In this document: positions 51,488 through 58,785 of the stretch, piece after piece
How positions within the stretch are numbered: position 1 is the first letter of the stretch
Layout of the letters: each line of letters begins with the position of its first letter
NCBI RefSeq assembly: GCF_000337575.1
Contig: NZ_AOIM01000021.1
Span: 2,425 to 61,209, forward strand
Source: Natrialba hulunbeirensis JCM 10989
Lineage (GTDB): Archaea > Halobacteriota > Halobacteria > Halobacteriales > Natrialbaceae
Direction of reading: 5' to 3'
DNA length: 58,785 nucleotides
The notes under the pieces: model-generated
What the model was told of the DNA's origin: nothing
What the model saw: the letters and a program-made list of their open reading frames with translations, nothing else
Databases searched by the model: none
Program-made: the position numbers and the translations under genes

Positions 51488-52369
51488 TCACTGAGCCACT
51501 CTCCGAACGAGCCGTCGAATACGCGAGGGGACGGGATCGTACCGCTTCGCCAGAAACACCGTTCCGCTTGCGTTCCGGCCGACAGCCTCCGAAATCGTCC
51601 CGAGCAGCGCTCGACGGACGAACCCGCCGCGTGACACTCCTAGTATTGTGATATCGTGCGCTGTGGTCCGATCCGTAATCGCCCCGGCAACGTGGTCCTC
51701 GACGGCTACCTCGCGCCGGATCTCAGTCTCGCTGCCGAACTCGTCCGATGCGTTCAACAGGAGCGCGTTTGCCTCTCCCTCACGTTGTGCTGGGTCGGTT
51801 TCGGACCGAACGTGGAGCAGGTGGACGACCGCATCGTGCTGGGTGGCGAGCGCACTCGCCGTCTCGAGTGCAAGTCCCTCGTGTGGGCCGCCAGCGATGG
51901 GAACCAGAATCGAGTCGATATCTGGCTGGGGTGTCTGAATCCGCTTGACGAGCACGTCACACGTGGCTTTCCGAAGCACAACGTCGATGTAACTCCCCAG
52001 AATGACGTTCTGTCGTGGTGGTCGACCGCGCCAGCCAAGCAGCGTCAGTTCGACGTTTTCCTTTTCGATTGCACCGAGGATGCCACTCGTGACGCTCCGT
52101 GCGAATCGCACCCGCTTGTCGGTCGGGACGCCGTGTTCGGTTGCAGTCGCTGCTGCGTCTGCGAGCAACTGCTCGTCCCTGTCGTCAAGGAGTCGGTAGC
52201 CAGCATCCAGCGGCAACTGGTCCGGAACGGCAACGACGTGAATAACGAGCAATCGGAGTGATCGCTCGATAGCAATGTCTATCGCGGTCTCCAGCAACCG
52301 ATCAGCCGTTTCCTCGTTTGCCACCGGCACGAGCAGTGTCTCGTCGGGGGCTGAGGGACGGGATTCCAT
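51488..52369 (-). CDS. Universal stress protein, two UspA domains
   Basis: 293 residues: one UspA domain at about 8-140 (LLVPVANEETADRLLETAID) and a second at about 150-285 (ILVPIAGGPHEGLALETASA). The G-x2-G-x9-G(S/T) ATP site is present in the first (GWRGRPPRQNVILGS) and recognisable in the second (GVSRGGFVRRALLGT). Function is stress-linked; some transporter-associated relatives exist, but no transporter is adjacent. Confidence 0.9.
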   Translation of the reverse strand: MESRPSAPDETLLVPVANEETADRLLETAIDIAIERSLRLLVIHVVAVPDQLPLDAGYRLLDDRDEQLLADAAATATEHGVPTDKRVRFARSVTSGILGAIEKENVELTLLGWRGRPPRQNVILGSYIDVVLRKATCDVLVKRIQTPQPDIDSILVPIAGGPHEGLALETASALATQHDAVVHLLHVRSETDPAQREGEANALLLNASDEFGSETEIRREVAVEDHVAGAITDRTTAHDITILGVSRGGFVRRALLGTISEAVGRNASGTVFLAKRYDPVPSRIRRLVRRVAQ

Positions 52370-52522
52370 ACCCTCTCATTTGCGTCCTGTCGCTATCATA
52401 TCCTGCCGTGTCCTTGCCGGCGTCGGTCGGTTCGTTGGTTCACTCTACACGACACCCGTTCCACGACACCCTTGCTACGAGCGGTACATTCATCACGAAC
52501 GATACAGTCTACGTAGTCATCG

Positions 52523-52972
52523 ATGGACTCGAGTACGAACTCCCAGACAGGGTCGATTCGTCCCATTCTCGTGCTCGGCGGGTGTGCACTCGTTGCTGCG
52601 ATCGTCTACGTCGGACTCGTTCCGCAAGCGCTGCTCGCAGGTGATGCATCGCGTGCGCTGTTGTTCCTCGTTCTTGGGTGGGTGCCGTACACCATCGTAT
52701 TCTACGCCCTGGGTCGGTTCGTCTCATCTCCAGAGCAACTCCCGAACATGCGTGCGGCAGATTTCGGACTGGCAGCGTTCCTCGTCTCGCTGCTGCTGAG
52801 TCTCGGTCTCGATGCCTGGGGGTTCTCGCCGGAGCAGGTGCCAGCGGCGCACGTGGTGCAGGCGGTTGGCATCTTCGTTGGCCTCGCGCTCTTTGGCTGG
52901 GGACTGGGCCGGCGGTCGCATGCGGTCGTCACAGCCAGCAGTGATGCGGCTTCCAGCGACCGGGACCGGTAG
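52523..52972 (+). CDS. Four-helix membrane protein, unknown
   Basis: 149 residues with hydrophobic segments at about 15-37, 42-63, 78-97 and 107-127. The pattern VGLVPQALLAGDASRALLFL and GLGRRSHAVV is typical of a haloarchaeal membrane protein family of unknown function. No catalytic or binding motif. Confidence 0.72.
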   Translation: MDSSTNSQTGSIRPILVLGGCALVAAIVYVGLVPQALLAGDASRALLFLVLGWVPYTIVFYALGRFVSSPEQLPNMRAADFGLAAFLVSLLLSLGLDAWGFSPEQVPAAHVVQAVGIFVGLALFGWGLGRRSHAVVTASSDAASSDRDR

Positions 52973-53153
52973 CTTCGACCACGGGTGTCAGCGCGGCTCT
53001 CATTGGTGCCGTCATCTTTCGCGGACTGGCCTCCGTTCTGGGCGTGGTCGTTCGAGATGTGATCCAGCAACAGGCGGCTGCCATCTCGGTCGTCTGTCCG
53101 CCCCGAAGGTAGTCTGTCCGCCTCGTTCGTCGGCTAGTCACTGACCCTCTCGT

Positions 53154-53603
53154 TCACCTTTCGTGTCCAACCCGCTCATCACCAACGACGAGCACGTCTG
53201 TCGAGCTATGGCGCGTCACACCGTCCGTGACACTTCCGAGCATCATTCGCCCGATTCCACCACGTCCACGCGTTCCCATAACGATGAGATCCGCGTCGAT
53301 CTCGCCTGCGTACTCCAGAATCTCGTGTACCGGCGTCCCCGTTCGAACCGCTGTCGTCACTTCGATTCCACGCTCGGTCGCCGTCGACTCGAGTTCGGTG
53401 ACGAACGACTCCGCCCGCTCGGTCAGCGTTTCGGCTGCGTTCGACTCTTCGCCTGGGAAGCGAACCGATCCAAGCGGTCCGAGTTCGACGACACAGACGA
53501 TTGCGACGGGACACTCGAGTGTCGCCGCGAGATCGAAGGCCGTCTCGGCGGCGTCGGTCGCGAACTCGCTGCCGTCGGTCGGGACGAGGATGTGGTCGTA
53601 CAT
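53154..53603 (-). CDS. Universal stress protein UspA
   Basis: 149 residues from the ATG at 53603; the open frame extends 46 codons upstream, but MYDHILVPTDGSEFATDAAE is the family start. ATP-binding motif GTRGRGGIGRMMLGSVTDGV. Divergent from another UspA gene at 53765. Confidence 0.93.
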   Translation of the reverse strand: MYDHILVPTDGSEFATDAAETAFDLAATLECPVAIVCVVELGPLGSVRFPGEESNAAETLTERAESFVTELESTATERGIEVTTAVRTGTPVHEILEYAGEIDADLIVMGTRGRGGIGRMMLGSVTDGVTRHSSTDVLVVGDERVGHER

Positions 53604-53764
53604 AGGCTCACTTCTCGGCAGAACAGCATAAACACGGGTGCTACCGAACACGAGATCGCTCGACTGTGTGAGGGTGGTGGACGTTGTAGCGGCCCGGCAT
53701 ACACTATAGCGAGACGGGAATCCCCACAACGACTTTTTCACTGGTTCCCGTCACTGTACTCACG

Positions 53765-54220
53765 ATGTACGACCACCTGCTGCTTCCGACGGACATGAGT
53801 CCCGGCGTCGACCGTGCGATCGCACACGCAATCGATGCGGCCCAGCGATACGACGCCGAACTGCACATCCTCTACGTCGTCGACGCTGACGCGTACAGTT
53901 CTTATCCTGGCGATGAGTACGTCCACGAGTTCGAAGGACTCGAGTCGGCACTCGAACAGGCCGGCGAGAACGCCGTGACGGAGGTCTCCGATGCAGCAGC
54001 AACTGCCAACGTCGAGACAGTGACCGAGATCCGACACGGCGTCCCCCACGAGGAAATCCTCACTTACATCGATGAGGCGGACATCGACCTCACGGTCGTT
54101 GGGTCGAAGAACCGTTCCGGCGAGTACCGCCAACTGCTAGGTAGTGTCGCAGAACGCGTGGCGACACACGCCGAGCGGCCGGTAACGATCGTCAAAACAC
54201 CGGTCGAGGACGCGGCCTGA
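53765..54220 (+). CDS. Universal stress protein UspA
   Basis: 151 residues: MYDHLLLPTDMSPGVDRAIA at the start and GSKNRSGEYRQLLGSVAERV as the nucleotide motif, with SKN replacing the more usual SHG. Lies in a run of four UspA genes between 51.4 and 54.8 kb. Confidence 0.93.
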   Translation: MYDHLLLPTDMSPGVDRAIAHAIDAAQRYDAELHILYVVDADAYSSYPGDEYVHEFEGLESALEQAGENAVTEVSDAAATANVETVTEIRHGVPHEEILTYIDEADIDLTVVGSKNRSGEYRQLLGSVAERVATHAERPVTIVKTPVEDAA

Positions 54221-54289
54221 GGCGAATGACCAGGCCACCAACCCACCACGCAAACGTAGCTTTTTCCCCTTCGTCGTTGAGAAGTCGCT

Positions 54290-54706
54290 ATGACTGTCCT
54301 CGTTCCCATCGACGACTCGGAGCCAGCGATGAAAGCCGTCGAACACGCCGCCGAGACCTACGCCGGTGACACCGTAACGCTCCTGCACGTCATCAATCCC
54401 AGAGCCGGCATGTACGGTGATGAGGCACTGTACGCATACGAGGCGATACTCGAGTCGCGCCAGCAGGCTGCCGCGGACCTGTTCGACCGTGCGAGTGAAC
54501 TGGCGGCAGCCCACGACTGTTCCGTCCAGACGGAGTCGATCATCGGCTTCCCGGCACGTGAAATCGTCTCCGTCGCAACCGAGGAGGACGTCAATCACAT
54601 CATCATCGGCAGTCACGGCCGAACCGGCGCGTCACGAGTTCTCCTCGGAAGTGTCGCCGAACAGGTCGTTCGGCGGGCTCCCTGTCCGGTAACCGTCGTG
54701 CGCTGA
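54290..54706 (+). CDS. Universal stress protein UspA
   Basis: 138 residues: MTVLVPIDDSEPAMKAVEHA, and a canonical ATP motif GSHGRTGASRVLLGSVAEQV near the C-terminus. It follows the previous UspA gene by 69 bases on the same strand. Confidence 0.94.
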   Translation: MTVLVPIDDSEPAMKAVEHAAETYAGDTVTLLHVINPRAGMYGDEALYAYEAILESRQQAAADLFDRASELAAAHDCSVQTESIIGFPAREIVSVATEEDVNHIIIGSHGRTGASRVLLGSVAEQVVRRAPCPVTVVR

Positions 54707-54831
54707 GCCGACCAGTCGGTCTTTCGAGACGGCGTGAAATCTTCCCGCCCCAGCTCAGCGACACAGGTCCTATATAAACACACGATACATTTCGCCACCA
54801 GCTACTCGCACATTCTCGTCGATACTCGAGT

Positions 54832-55575
54832 ATGGACACTGATTCACGGGACGTTCGGGCACACGGGAACGAGACCGCCGCCGGCTCGAGTACCAAGCAG
54901 TACACGGCGCACCTCGAACGGAGTCGACGGGTGTGGGATCGCTGGAGTGACTGGTATGGCATGAGCGAGCGCGATTTCGAGCCGATACGGGAGCGGGCGA
55001 TCGACCGACTCGACCTCCAGGCCGGTGATCGGGTTCTCGATATTGGTTGCGGGCCCGGCGTGAACTTCGAGCACATTCGGTCACAGATCGGCTCTGACGG
55101 GGAACTCGTCGCCGTCGACTACAGCCCCGAGATGGTCGCCAACGCACGGAACCGTATCGATCGTCACGGCTGGGAGAACGTCGTTGTGCACCAGGCAGAC
55201 GCGACGACGGTCGACTTCGACGAGTCGTTCGACGCCGCCGTCGCAACTCTTTCACTGGGTGTGATGCCGGACGCCCACAGAACGGTCGAGAATATCCACC
55301 GACTGCTCGTTCCGGGCGGCCAACTCGCCGTCGTCGACGTCAGACCTACGCCGAGTGGTCCCCTCCGACTGTTGAATCCGCTCATCTGGCGGTTCTTCCG
55401 CTGGTATGCAAACTGGAATCCGGCGAACGATGTTCCTGGCTCGCTCCATCACACCTTCACGGAGTGCGAACTCACCGAGACGGCGGTCGGCGGAACCGCT
55501 TACACGATGATCTGCCGACGAGCTGGTTCTGCTGTCGAGGCCGGTAACAGCGACCCTGAAACTGCTGAGCAGTAA
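54832..55575 (+). CDS. Class I SAM-dependent methyltransferase
   Basis: 247 residues. SAM-binding motif I VLDIGCGPGVNFEHIRSQIG (about 65-84), motif II region ELVAVDYSPEMVANARNRI, and post-motif DAAVATLSLGVMPDAHRTV. Similar to UbiE/Methyltransf_11 enzymes. The C-terminal half (WRFFRWYANWNPANDV) is hydrophobic-aromatic and may bind a lipid or quinone substrate. TATA-like TATATAAAC at about 54772 fits a short leader. Confidence 0.92.
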   Translation: MDTDSRDVRAHGNETAAGSSTKQYTAHLERSRRVWDRWSDWYGMSERDFEPIRERAIDRLDLQAGDRVLDIGCGPGVNFEHIRSQIGSDGELVAVDYSPEMVANARNRIDRHGWENVVVHQADATTVDFDESFDAAVATLSLGVMPDAHRTVENIHRLLVPGGQLAVVDVRPTPSGPLRLLNPLIWRFFRWYANWNPANDVPGSLHHTFTECELTETAVGGTAYTMICRRAGSAVEAGNSDPETAEQ

Positions 55576-55621
55576 CGACATTCCTACACCAGACGTTAGT
55601 GGAAGGACGTGTCATCGGGTG

Positions 55622-56269
55622 CTATCGGGCACTATCAAGCACATACTCAACCGCGTTCGCTTCTCCACGACGCAACAACTCCGAGGCCGTCGACACCGCA
55701 CAGTCGAGTTCGTCGGCAACCGCCTCGATACCGTTTCGCCGCGGGATCTCGTAGAACCCGAGCTCCCGCGCCATCTGCAGCGCCGTCACCTGCCGATCGG
55801 AGACGGCCCCACCAGCCATCGTCACACGATTGCTCGCCCACAGGACATCGACCGTGACACCGTCCGAAAGCTCCTCGAGTACACCCGCGAGATCCGCCGG
55901 GTGACCAACGACGGTCAACCGAATCGTCCGATCCGACCGAATTTCGATCGGTGGGACAACGACGACGGTCTCCTGCGAGAGCGCCCCGAGCAACGACAGT
56001 CCACCGGCCTCGAGTTCCCGACGCAGATAGAGAAAGAAGCCGCCGCTTGTCTGTGCGATGTCGTACTCGAGTACGGTCTCAAGCGACTCGAGAATCGATT
56101 CGTAGGCGTCGGAATCACCCTCCACGAACGAGGTGATCGTCTCGACACCGTTGGCTGTCTGCCCACCGAGGATCACCTCGCGCTCGATGTCGGGTGAGGA
56201 GTAGAGCTGTTCGAGAAATGGTGCAGCCGCCTCCTCATCGTACCCCAGCGAGACGCGAACGGATTTCAT
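55622..56269 (-). CDS. HTH_10 (bacterio-opsin activator-like) regulator
   Basis: 215 residues. Sensor-like N-terminal domain (1-155) and C-terminal HTH_10: VSDRQVTALQMARELGFYEI and IEAVADELDCAVSTASELLR. Third protein of this class in the window. It ends convergently with the methyltransferase gene; target unknown. Confidence 0.9.
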   Translation of the reverse strand: MKSVRVSLGYDEEAAAPFLEQLYSSPDIEREVILGGQTANGVETITSFVEGDSDAYESILESLETVLEYDIAQTSGGFFLYLRRELEAGGLSLLGALSQETVVVVPPIEIRSDRTIRLTVVGHPADLAGVLEELSDGVTVDVLWASNRVTMAGGAVSDRQVTALQMARELGFYEIPRRNGIEAVADELDCAVSTASELLRRGEANAVEYVLDSAR

Positions 56270-56322
56270 TGCGTGGCTCCACGCTGGCCATCAGTATAAA
56301 CATCCGATACTATTCGTGACAG

Positions 56323-56772
56323 TCACGGCTCTGTGGCGACTTCCTTCCGACCCGAAATCCGCTCCGGATCGAGATAGTAGCTCTCGAAGGTCACGTTCTC
56401 TCGCGGCTGCTCGAAGATATCTACGTCAGGGAGGTCGATCGACCACATCCCTTGCACGACCGCCGACTCGTACGGTTCGTCACTTAGCTCGGCTAACTGT
56501 CCCGTTGCGACGACGCTTCGCCACCCGTCCGTTGTCTTGTCGTGGACGACGAACGAGACGTGTCGGTCGACCAGGTCATGTTTCCTGCTTCCGGGCGTGA
56601 ACGAAAGCTGGAAGTAGAGGACGGATTCTTCCTCGCTGTAGCCGTACGAGACCGGAATCGAAACCGGCGACTCGTCTCTGTCGGTTGCAAACGACAGGAC
56701 ACCCGTACCACCACGGCCGAGAAACTCGTCTCGCTCGTCGCCGGTCAGTTGCAGCCACCGAATCCCTTGCAT
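56323..56772 (-). CDS. Pyridoxamine 5'-phosphate oxidase-like FMN-binding protein
   Basis: 149 residues from the ATG at 56772; the open frame extends 41 codons upstream through the 7-base repeat and is unlikely to be coding there. The split-barrel pattern is clear: RGGTGVLSFATDRDESPVSI, PVSYGYSEEESVLYFQLSFT and HVSFVVHDKTTDGWRSVVAT. Such proteins bind FMN or F420 and act in the cytoplasm; substrate unknown. Confidence 0.88.
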   Translation of the reverse strand: MQGIRWLQLTGDERDEFLGRGGTGVLSFATDRDESPVSIPVSYGYSEEESVLYFQLSFTPGSRKHDLVDRHVSFVVHDKTTDGWRSVVATGQLAELSDEPYESAVVQGMWSIDLPDVDIFEQPRENVTFESYYLDPERISGRKEVATEP

Positions 56773-56843
56773 AGCGTAGCCTACGCGTTCCAGTAAGAAA
56801 ATACTCGCCAGCCGGTTCGTGGTGTGGACCCTGCTCACTGCTC

Positions 56844-56878
56844 GCTGTTCGCCGTTCGCTGTTCGCTGTTCGCTGTTA
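56844..56878. repeat. Five tandem 7-base repeats
   Basis: GCTGTTC, GCCGTTC, GCTGTTC, GCTGTTC, GCTGTTA in a row. The last unit contains the reverse-strand stop codon of the deoxyhypusine synthase gene. Confidence 0.75.
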
Positions 56879-57847
56879 GTTGAACGCCGCCGCAACTAGC
56901 AGCGGGAAGACGAGCGTCGCCTCGGCTTCGATGAGCGTGTAGTTCGTCTCCTCCTCGTCCTTGATCTTGCCCCAGGAGACTGCTTCGTTCGGCGGTGCAC
57001 CGGAGAGCGAGCCGTCGCCTTCCATCCCGGTCGAGATGTAGATCGCGTGGTCGGCACCGCCACGGAAGAGGTTCGTCATGATCGCATGGTGTTTCGGCAC
57101 GCCGCCGCCGACTGCGATGAGACCCGTTTCATCTGCCAGCATCCCGTCCTCGATCAGGGAGTCGTAGTCATCGAGAATTTCGATGCCGACATCCGAGTCG
57201 TAGCCCTGTCGGTAGTAGTAGAGGAAGTTCCCAACTTCGGCGTCCGTAAGTGCGGGACAGTAGACGGGAACGTCGTTGTCTGCGGCCTGCTTGAGCACTG
57301 AATCCTCGTCATCGAGCGTCTCGCCGAGTTCGCGGGCGAACGCCGTCGGCGTCCGAATCTTCTCCTCCGCGAAGAAGTCGTCGAAGAAGTCGTAGAGATA
57401 CTCTTCGAGCCAGACGTACCGATCCGAGGGGACGTAGATGTTCCCGAGGCGGTTGATTCCGCGTTCACGCAGTTCTGCCTCGTCTGCGTCCCACTCACCC
57501 ATTTTGAACGGCTTCTCCGTCTTGATCACGTCCTCGGTCAGCGAGCCGGACGTGGTGATGATCACGTCGACGTACCCCTTCCGAACGAGCGCGGCGACGA
57601 CCTCTCGAAGCCCGGAGGAGATGATATTCGAGGTGAACGTGAGATAGACTGTCGCGTCGTTTTCCTGCATTTTCTGGGCGATCTCGATTCCTTCGGCGAG
57701 CTGTGTCGCCTGGAATCCGGTCGTTGCGTACGTTTCCAGTAGCTCGCCGAAGTCGAACTCGCCACGGAAATCGTACCCGCGCACGTCCGCACTCGTCAAC
57801 TCCTCCTCGCTTCCGGGAACCACATGATCGCGTGTATCGTCGGTCAT
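56876..57847 (-). CDS. dys: Deoxyhypusine synthase
   Basis: 323 residues. It transfers the aminobutyl group of spermidine (or a related polyamine) to a lysine of translation factor aIF5A, using NAD. Family segments: YLTFTSNIISSGLREVVAAL, IITTSGSLTEDVIKT, GGGVPKHHAIMTNLFRGGAD, STGMEGDGSLSGAPPNEAVSWGKI, the last with the catalytic lysine. Complete length for an archaeal enzyme. Single gene facing left; its promoter is in 57848-57962. Confidence 0.96.
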   Translation of the reverse strand: MTDDTRDHVVPGSEEELTSADVRGYDFRGEFDFGELLETYATTGFQATQLAEGIEIAQKMQENDATVYLTFTSNIISSGLREVVAALVRKGYVDVIITTSGSLTEDVIKTEKPFKMGEWDADEAELRERGINRLGNIYVPSDRYVWLEEYLYDFFDDFFAEEKIRTPTAFARELGETLDDEDSVLKQAADNDVPVYCPALTDAEVGNFLYYYRQGYDSDVGIEILDDYDSLIEDGMLADETGLIAVGGGVPKHHAIMTNLFRGGADHAIYISTGMEGDGSLSGAPPNEAVSWGKIKDEEETNYTLIEAEATLVFPLLVAAAFN

Positions 57848-57962
57848 ACTCCCACAGATGGGCTTGGCCGGTTTGAATCACGCGGCTTCCGCTCGCGGTC
57901 CTCGCCCATCCCGTAGCACCCCCACGGCAAACGACTATACGCCCCGCTCGTGTGCCCACTGT

Positions 57963-58277
57963 ATGGTTGAACAGCACTTCCCAGCACTCGAGGGTGAACG
58001 AGTCCAGTACAGCGGCGACACCTGGGAGCTGACGGGAGAGATCGACATCAAACAAAACGGCGACCTCATTCATGCCACAGCACGCACCCCCGACCGCGTT
58101 CGCGGGAGTACCAGTCTGCTCGGATTTACACTCGAGAGCCCACCGGCATCGCTCAACCCTGGCAATCCTGGTGAACTTACAGGTGAACTCGAGCAGACCG
58201 ATGCTGGATATGAACTCGTCGTTCACCGTCCACATGGGACGGCGCGGTACAAACTCAACAACCTCCGATCAACGTGA
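57963..58277 (+). CDS. Hypothetical small haloarchaeal protein
   Basis: 104 residues from the ATG at 57963; 35 upstream codons are open but basic and unlikely. Beta-rich: YSGDTWELTGEIDIKQNGDL, LLGFTLESPPASLNPGNPGE, GYELVVHRPHGTARYKLNNL. No known domain. Divergent from deoxyhypusine synthase. Confidence 0.65.
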   Translation: MVEQHFPALEGERVQYSGDTWELTGEIDIKQNGDLIHATARTPDRVRGSTSLLGFTLESPPASLNPGNPGELTGELEQTDAGYELVVHRPHGTARYKLNNLRST

Positions 58278-58724
58278 GGTGGACACCTGGGCCGTGTAAC
58301 TGTGCGGGTGTCGCTCCGTGACGTACCTGTGTGGGTAGATTCTGGGTCGACTCTGCGTGGTACTCAAGTATCACGTCAATGAACGCTGCTTCACCAGACG
58401 TATCGGCCCAATTACAGTCAGTACTCTCTCGATTTCTCAGTTGGCCGACCGTGTTTGAATCGTCACAGAGTCCCAATCTCGCTGCCTGTGAGCGCGTCAC
58501 TTAGAGAAGATGAATCCGTGTGCTTAAGTAGTGGACCGCACAACGATTTGATCCCAACAAAGAACTGATGCACCACTCCGCGCAAGCGTGAGTGGGAAGG
58601 GTCAATGCAGGCCAGCCGTCTACTGGCGTGCAGATGAGACCGTGTGTACGTGTAGTCCAGGCGTCCACTGGACCCGTTCCCGGGTCACGATATGCTACAT
58701 TCTATGTAGCGCCGATCCGATGAA
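58278..58724 (+). promoter_or_regulatory. Upstream region of the 23S rRNA gene with rRNA-type promoter element
   Basis: CTTAAGTA at 58523-58530 matches the TATA element of haloarchaeal rRNA promoters. Downstream are hairpins GTCCAG...CTGGAC (about 58652-58670) and GCTACATTCTATGTAGC (58694-58710), reminiscent of the part of the 16S-23S spacer just before 23S. No 16S rRNA 3' end (CCTCC-type) and no tRNA-Ala were found in this region. Confidence 0.5.
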
Positions 58725-58785
58725 CGTGGCTACTGTGCCAGCTGGTGGATCGCTCGGCTTGAGAGCTGAAGAAGGACGTGCCAAG
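58725..58785 (+). rRNA. 23S ribosomal RNA, 5' end (runs off the window)
   Basis: The sequence GGCTACTGTGCCAGCTGGTG followed by GATCGCTCGGCTTGAGAGCT and GAAGAAGGACGTGCCAAG matches the first ~60 bases of haloarchaeal 23S rRNA (GCCAGCTGGTGGAT...GCTCGGCT...GAAGGACGTGCCAAG). The exact 5' end is estimated. It is not preceded by a 16S gene in this window. Whether the gene is complete cannot be seen. Confidence 0.87.

Noticed and set aside
58255-58500. 81-codon reverse ORF near the right end
   Set aside because: No recognisable pattern, overlaps the end of the gene at 57963 and the region upstream of the rRNA; coding potential unconvincing.

Overview
The window reads as chromosome of a haloarchaeon, probably of the Natrialba/Haloterrigena/Natronorubrum group. 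The proteins are strongly acidic and the DNA is GC-rich. Tat-dependent lipoproteins, TATA-box promoters close to start codons, HTH_10 (bacterio-opsin-activator type) regulators, deoxyhypusine synthase, repeated UspA genes and the 5' end of an archaeal 23S rRNA all fit. No CRISPR array, no complete insertion sequence and no tRNA gene was recognised.

Layout. 1-3.1 kb: acyl-CoA genes (5' end of a thiolase, IclR regulator, family III CoA-transferase). 3.1-5.7 kb: decayed accessory DNA with remnants of an IS630-type transposase and a ParA-type ATPase. 5.7-9.1 kb: S9 and M42 peptidases facing each other across an unusual interleaved inverted repeat. 9.2-19.2 kb: a dipeptide/oligopeptide ABC transporter (two tandemly duplicated binding proteins, two permeases, two ATPases) translationally coupled to a D-Ala-D-Ala carboxypeptidase-like enzyme. 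19.3-27.4 kb: HTH_10 regulator, a divergent operon (PLP decarboxylase, NlpC/P60 peptidase, dipeptide epimerase, beta-lactamase-fold hydrolase), a MazF-type toxin-antitoxin pair and an N-acyl-D-amino-acid deacylase. 27.5-42 kb: accessory region with an ATPase/nuclease-like pair, HTH_10 regulator, amidase, a TumE-like toxin-antitoxin pair, gene fragments, a dispersed repeat, an AT-rich island encoding a HEPN-like protein and a membrane protein, and a truncated TnpB-like RuvC/zinc-ribbon protein with a coiled-coil partner. 42-58.3 kb: ordinary genes (multicopper oxidase, ABC-2 exporter, CBS protein, class V aminotransferase, CoA-disulfide-reductase-like enzyme, thioredoxin, four UspA proteins, methyltransferase, FMN-binding protein, deoxyhypusine synthase). 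The last 61 bases are the start of a 23S rRNA gene with no 16S rRNA in the preceding kilobases.

Main hypothesis. The genes from 9 to 27 kb together resemble the Bacillus subtilis dpp-ykf locus: peptide ABC importer, gamma-D-glutamyl NlpC/P60 peptidase (YkfC-like), L-Ala-D/L-Glu epimerase (YkfB-like) and D-amino-acid-specific hydrolases. I infer a pathway for importing and degrading murein-type peptides (or another gamma-D-glutamyl or D-amino-acid polymer) in an organism that has no murein itself. The candidate enzymes lack visible export signals, so processing would be intracellular. The operons are tightly coupled, including two 42-codon open frames that bridge gene junctions by start/stop overlap at both ends.
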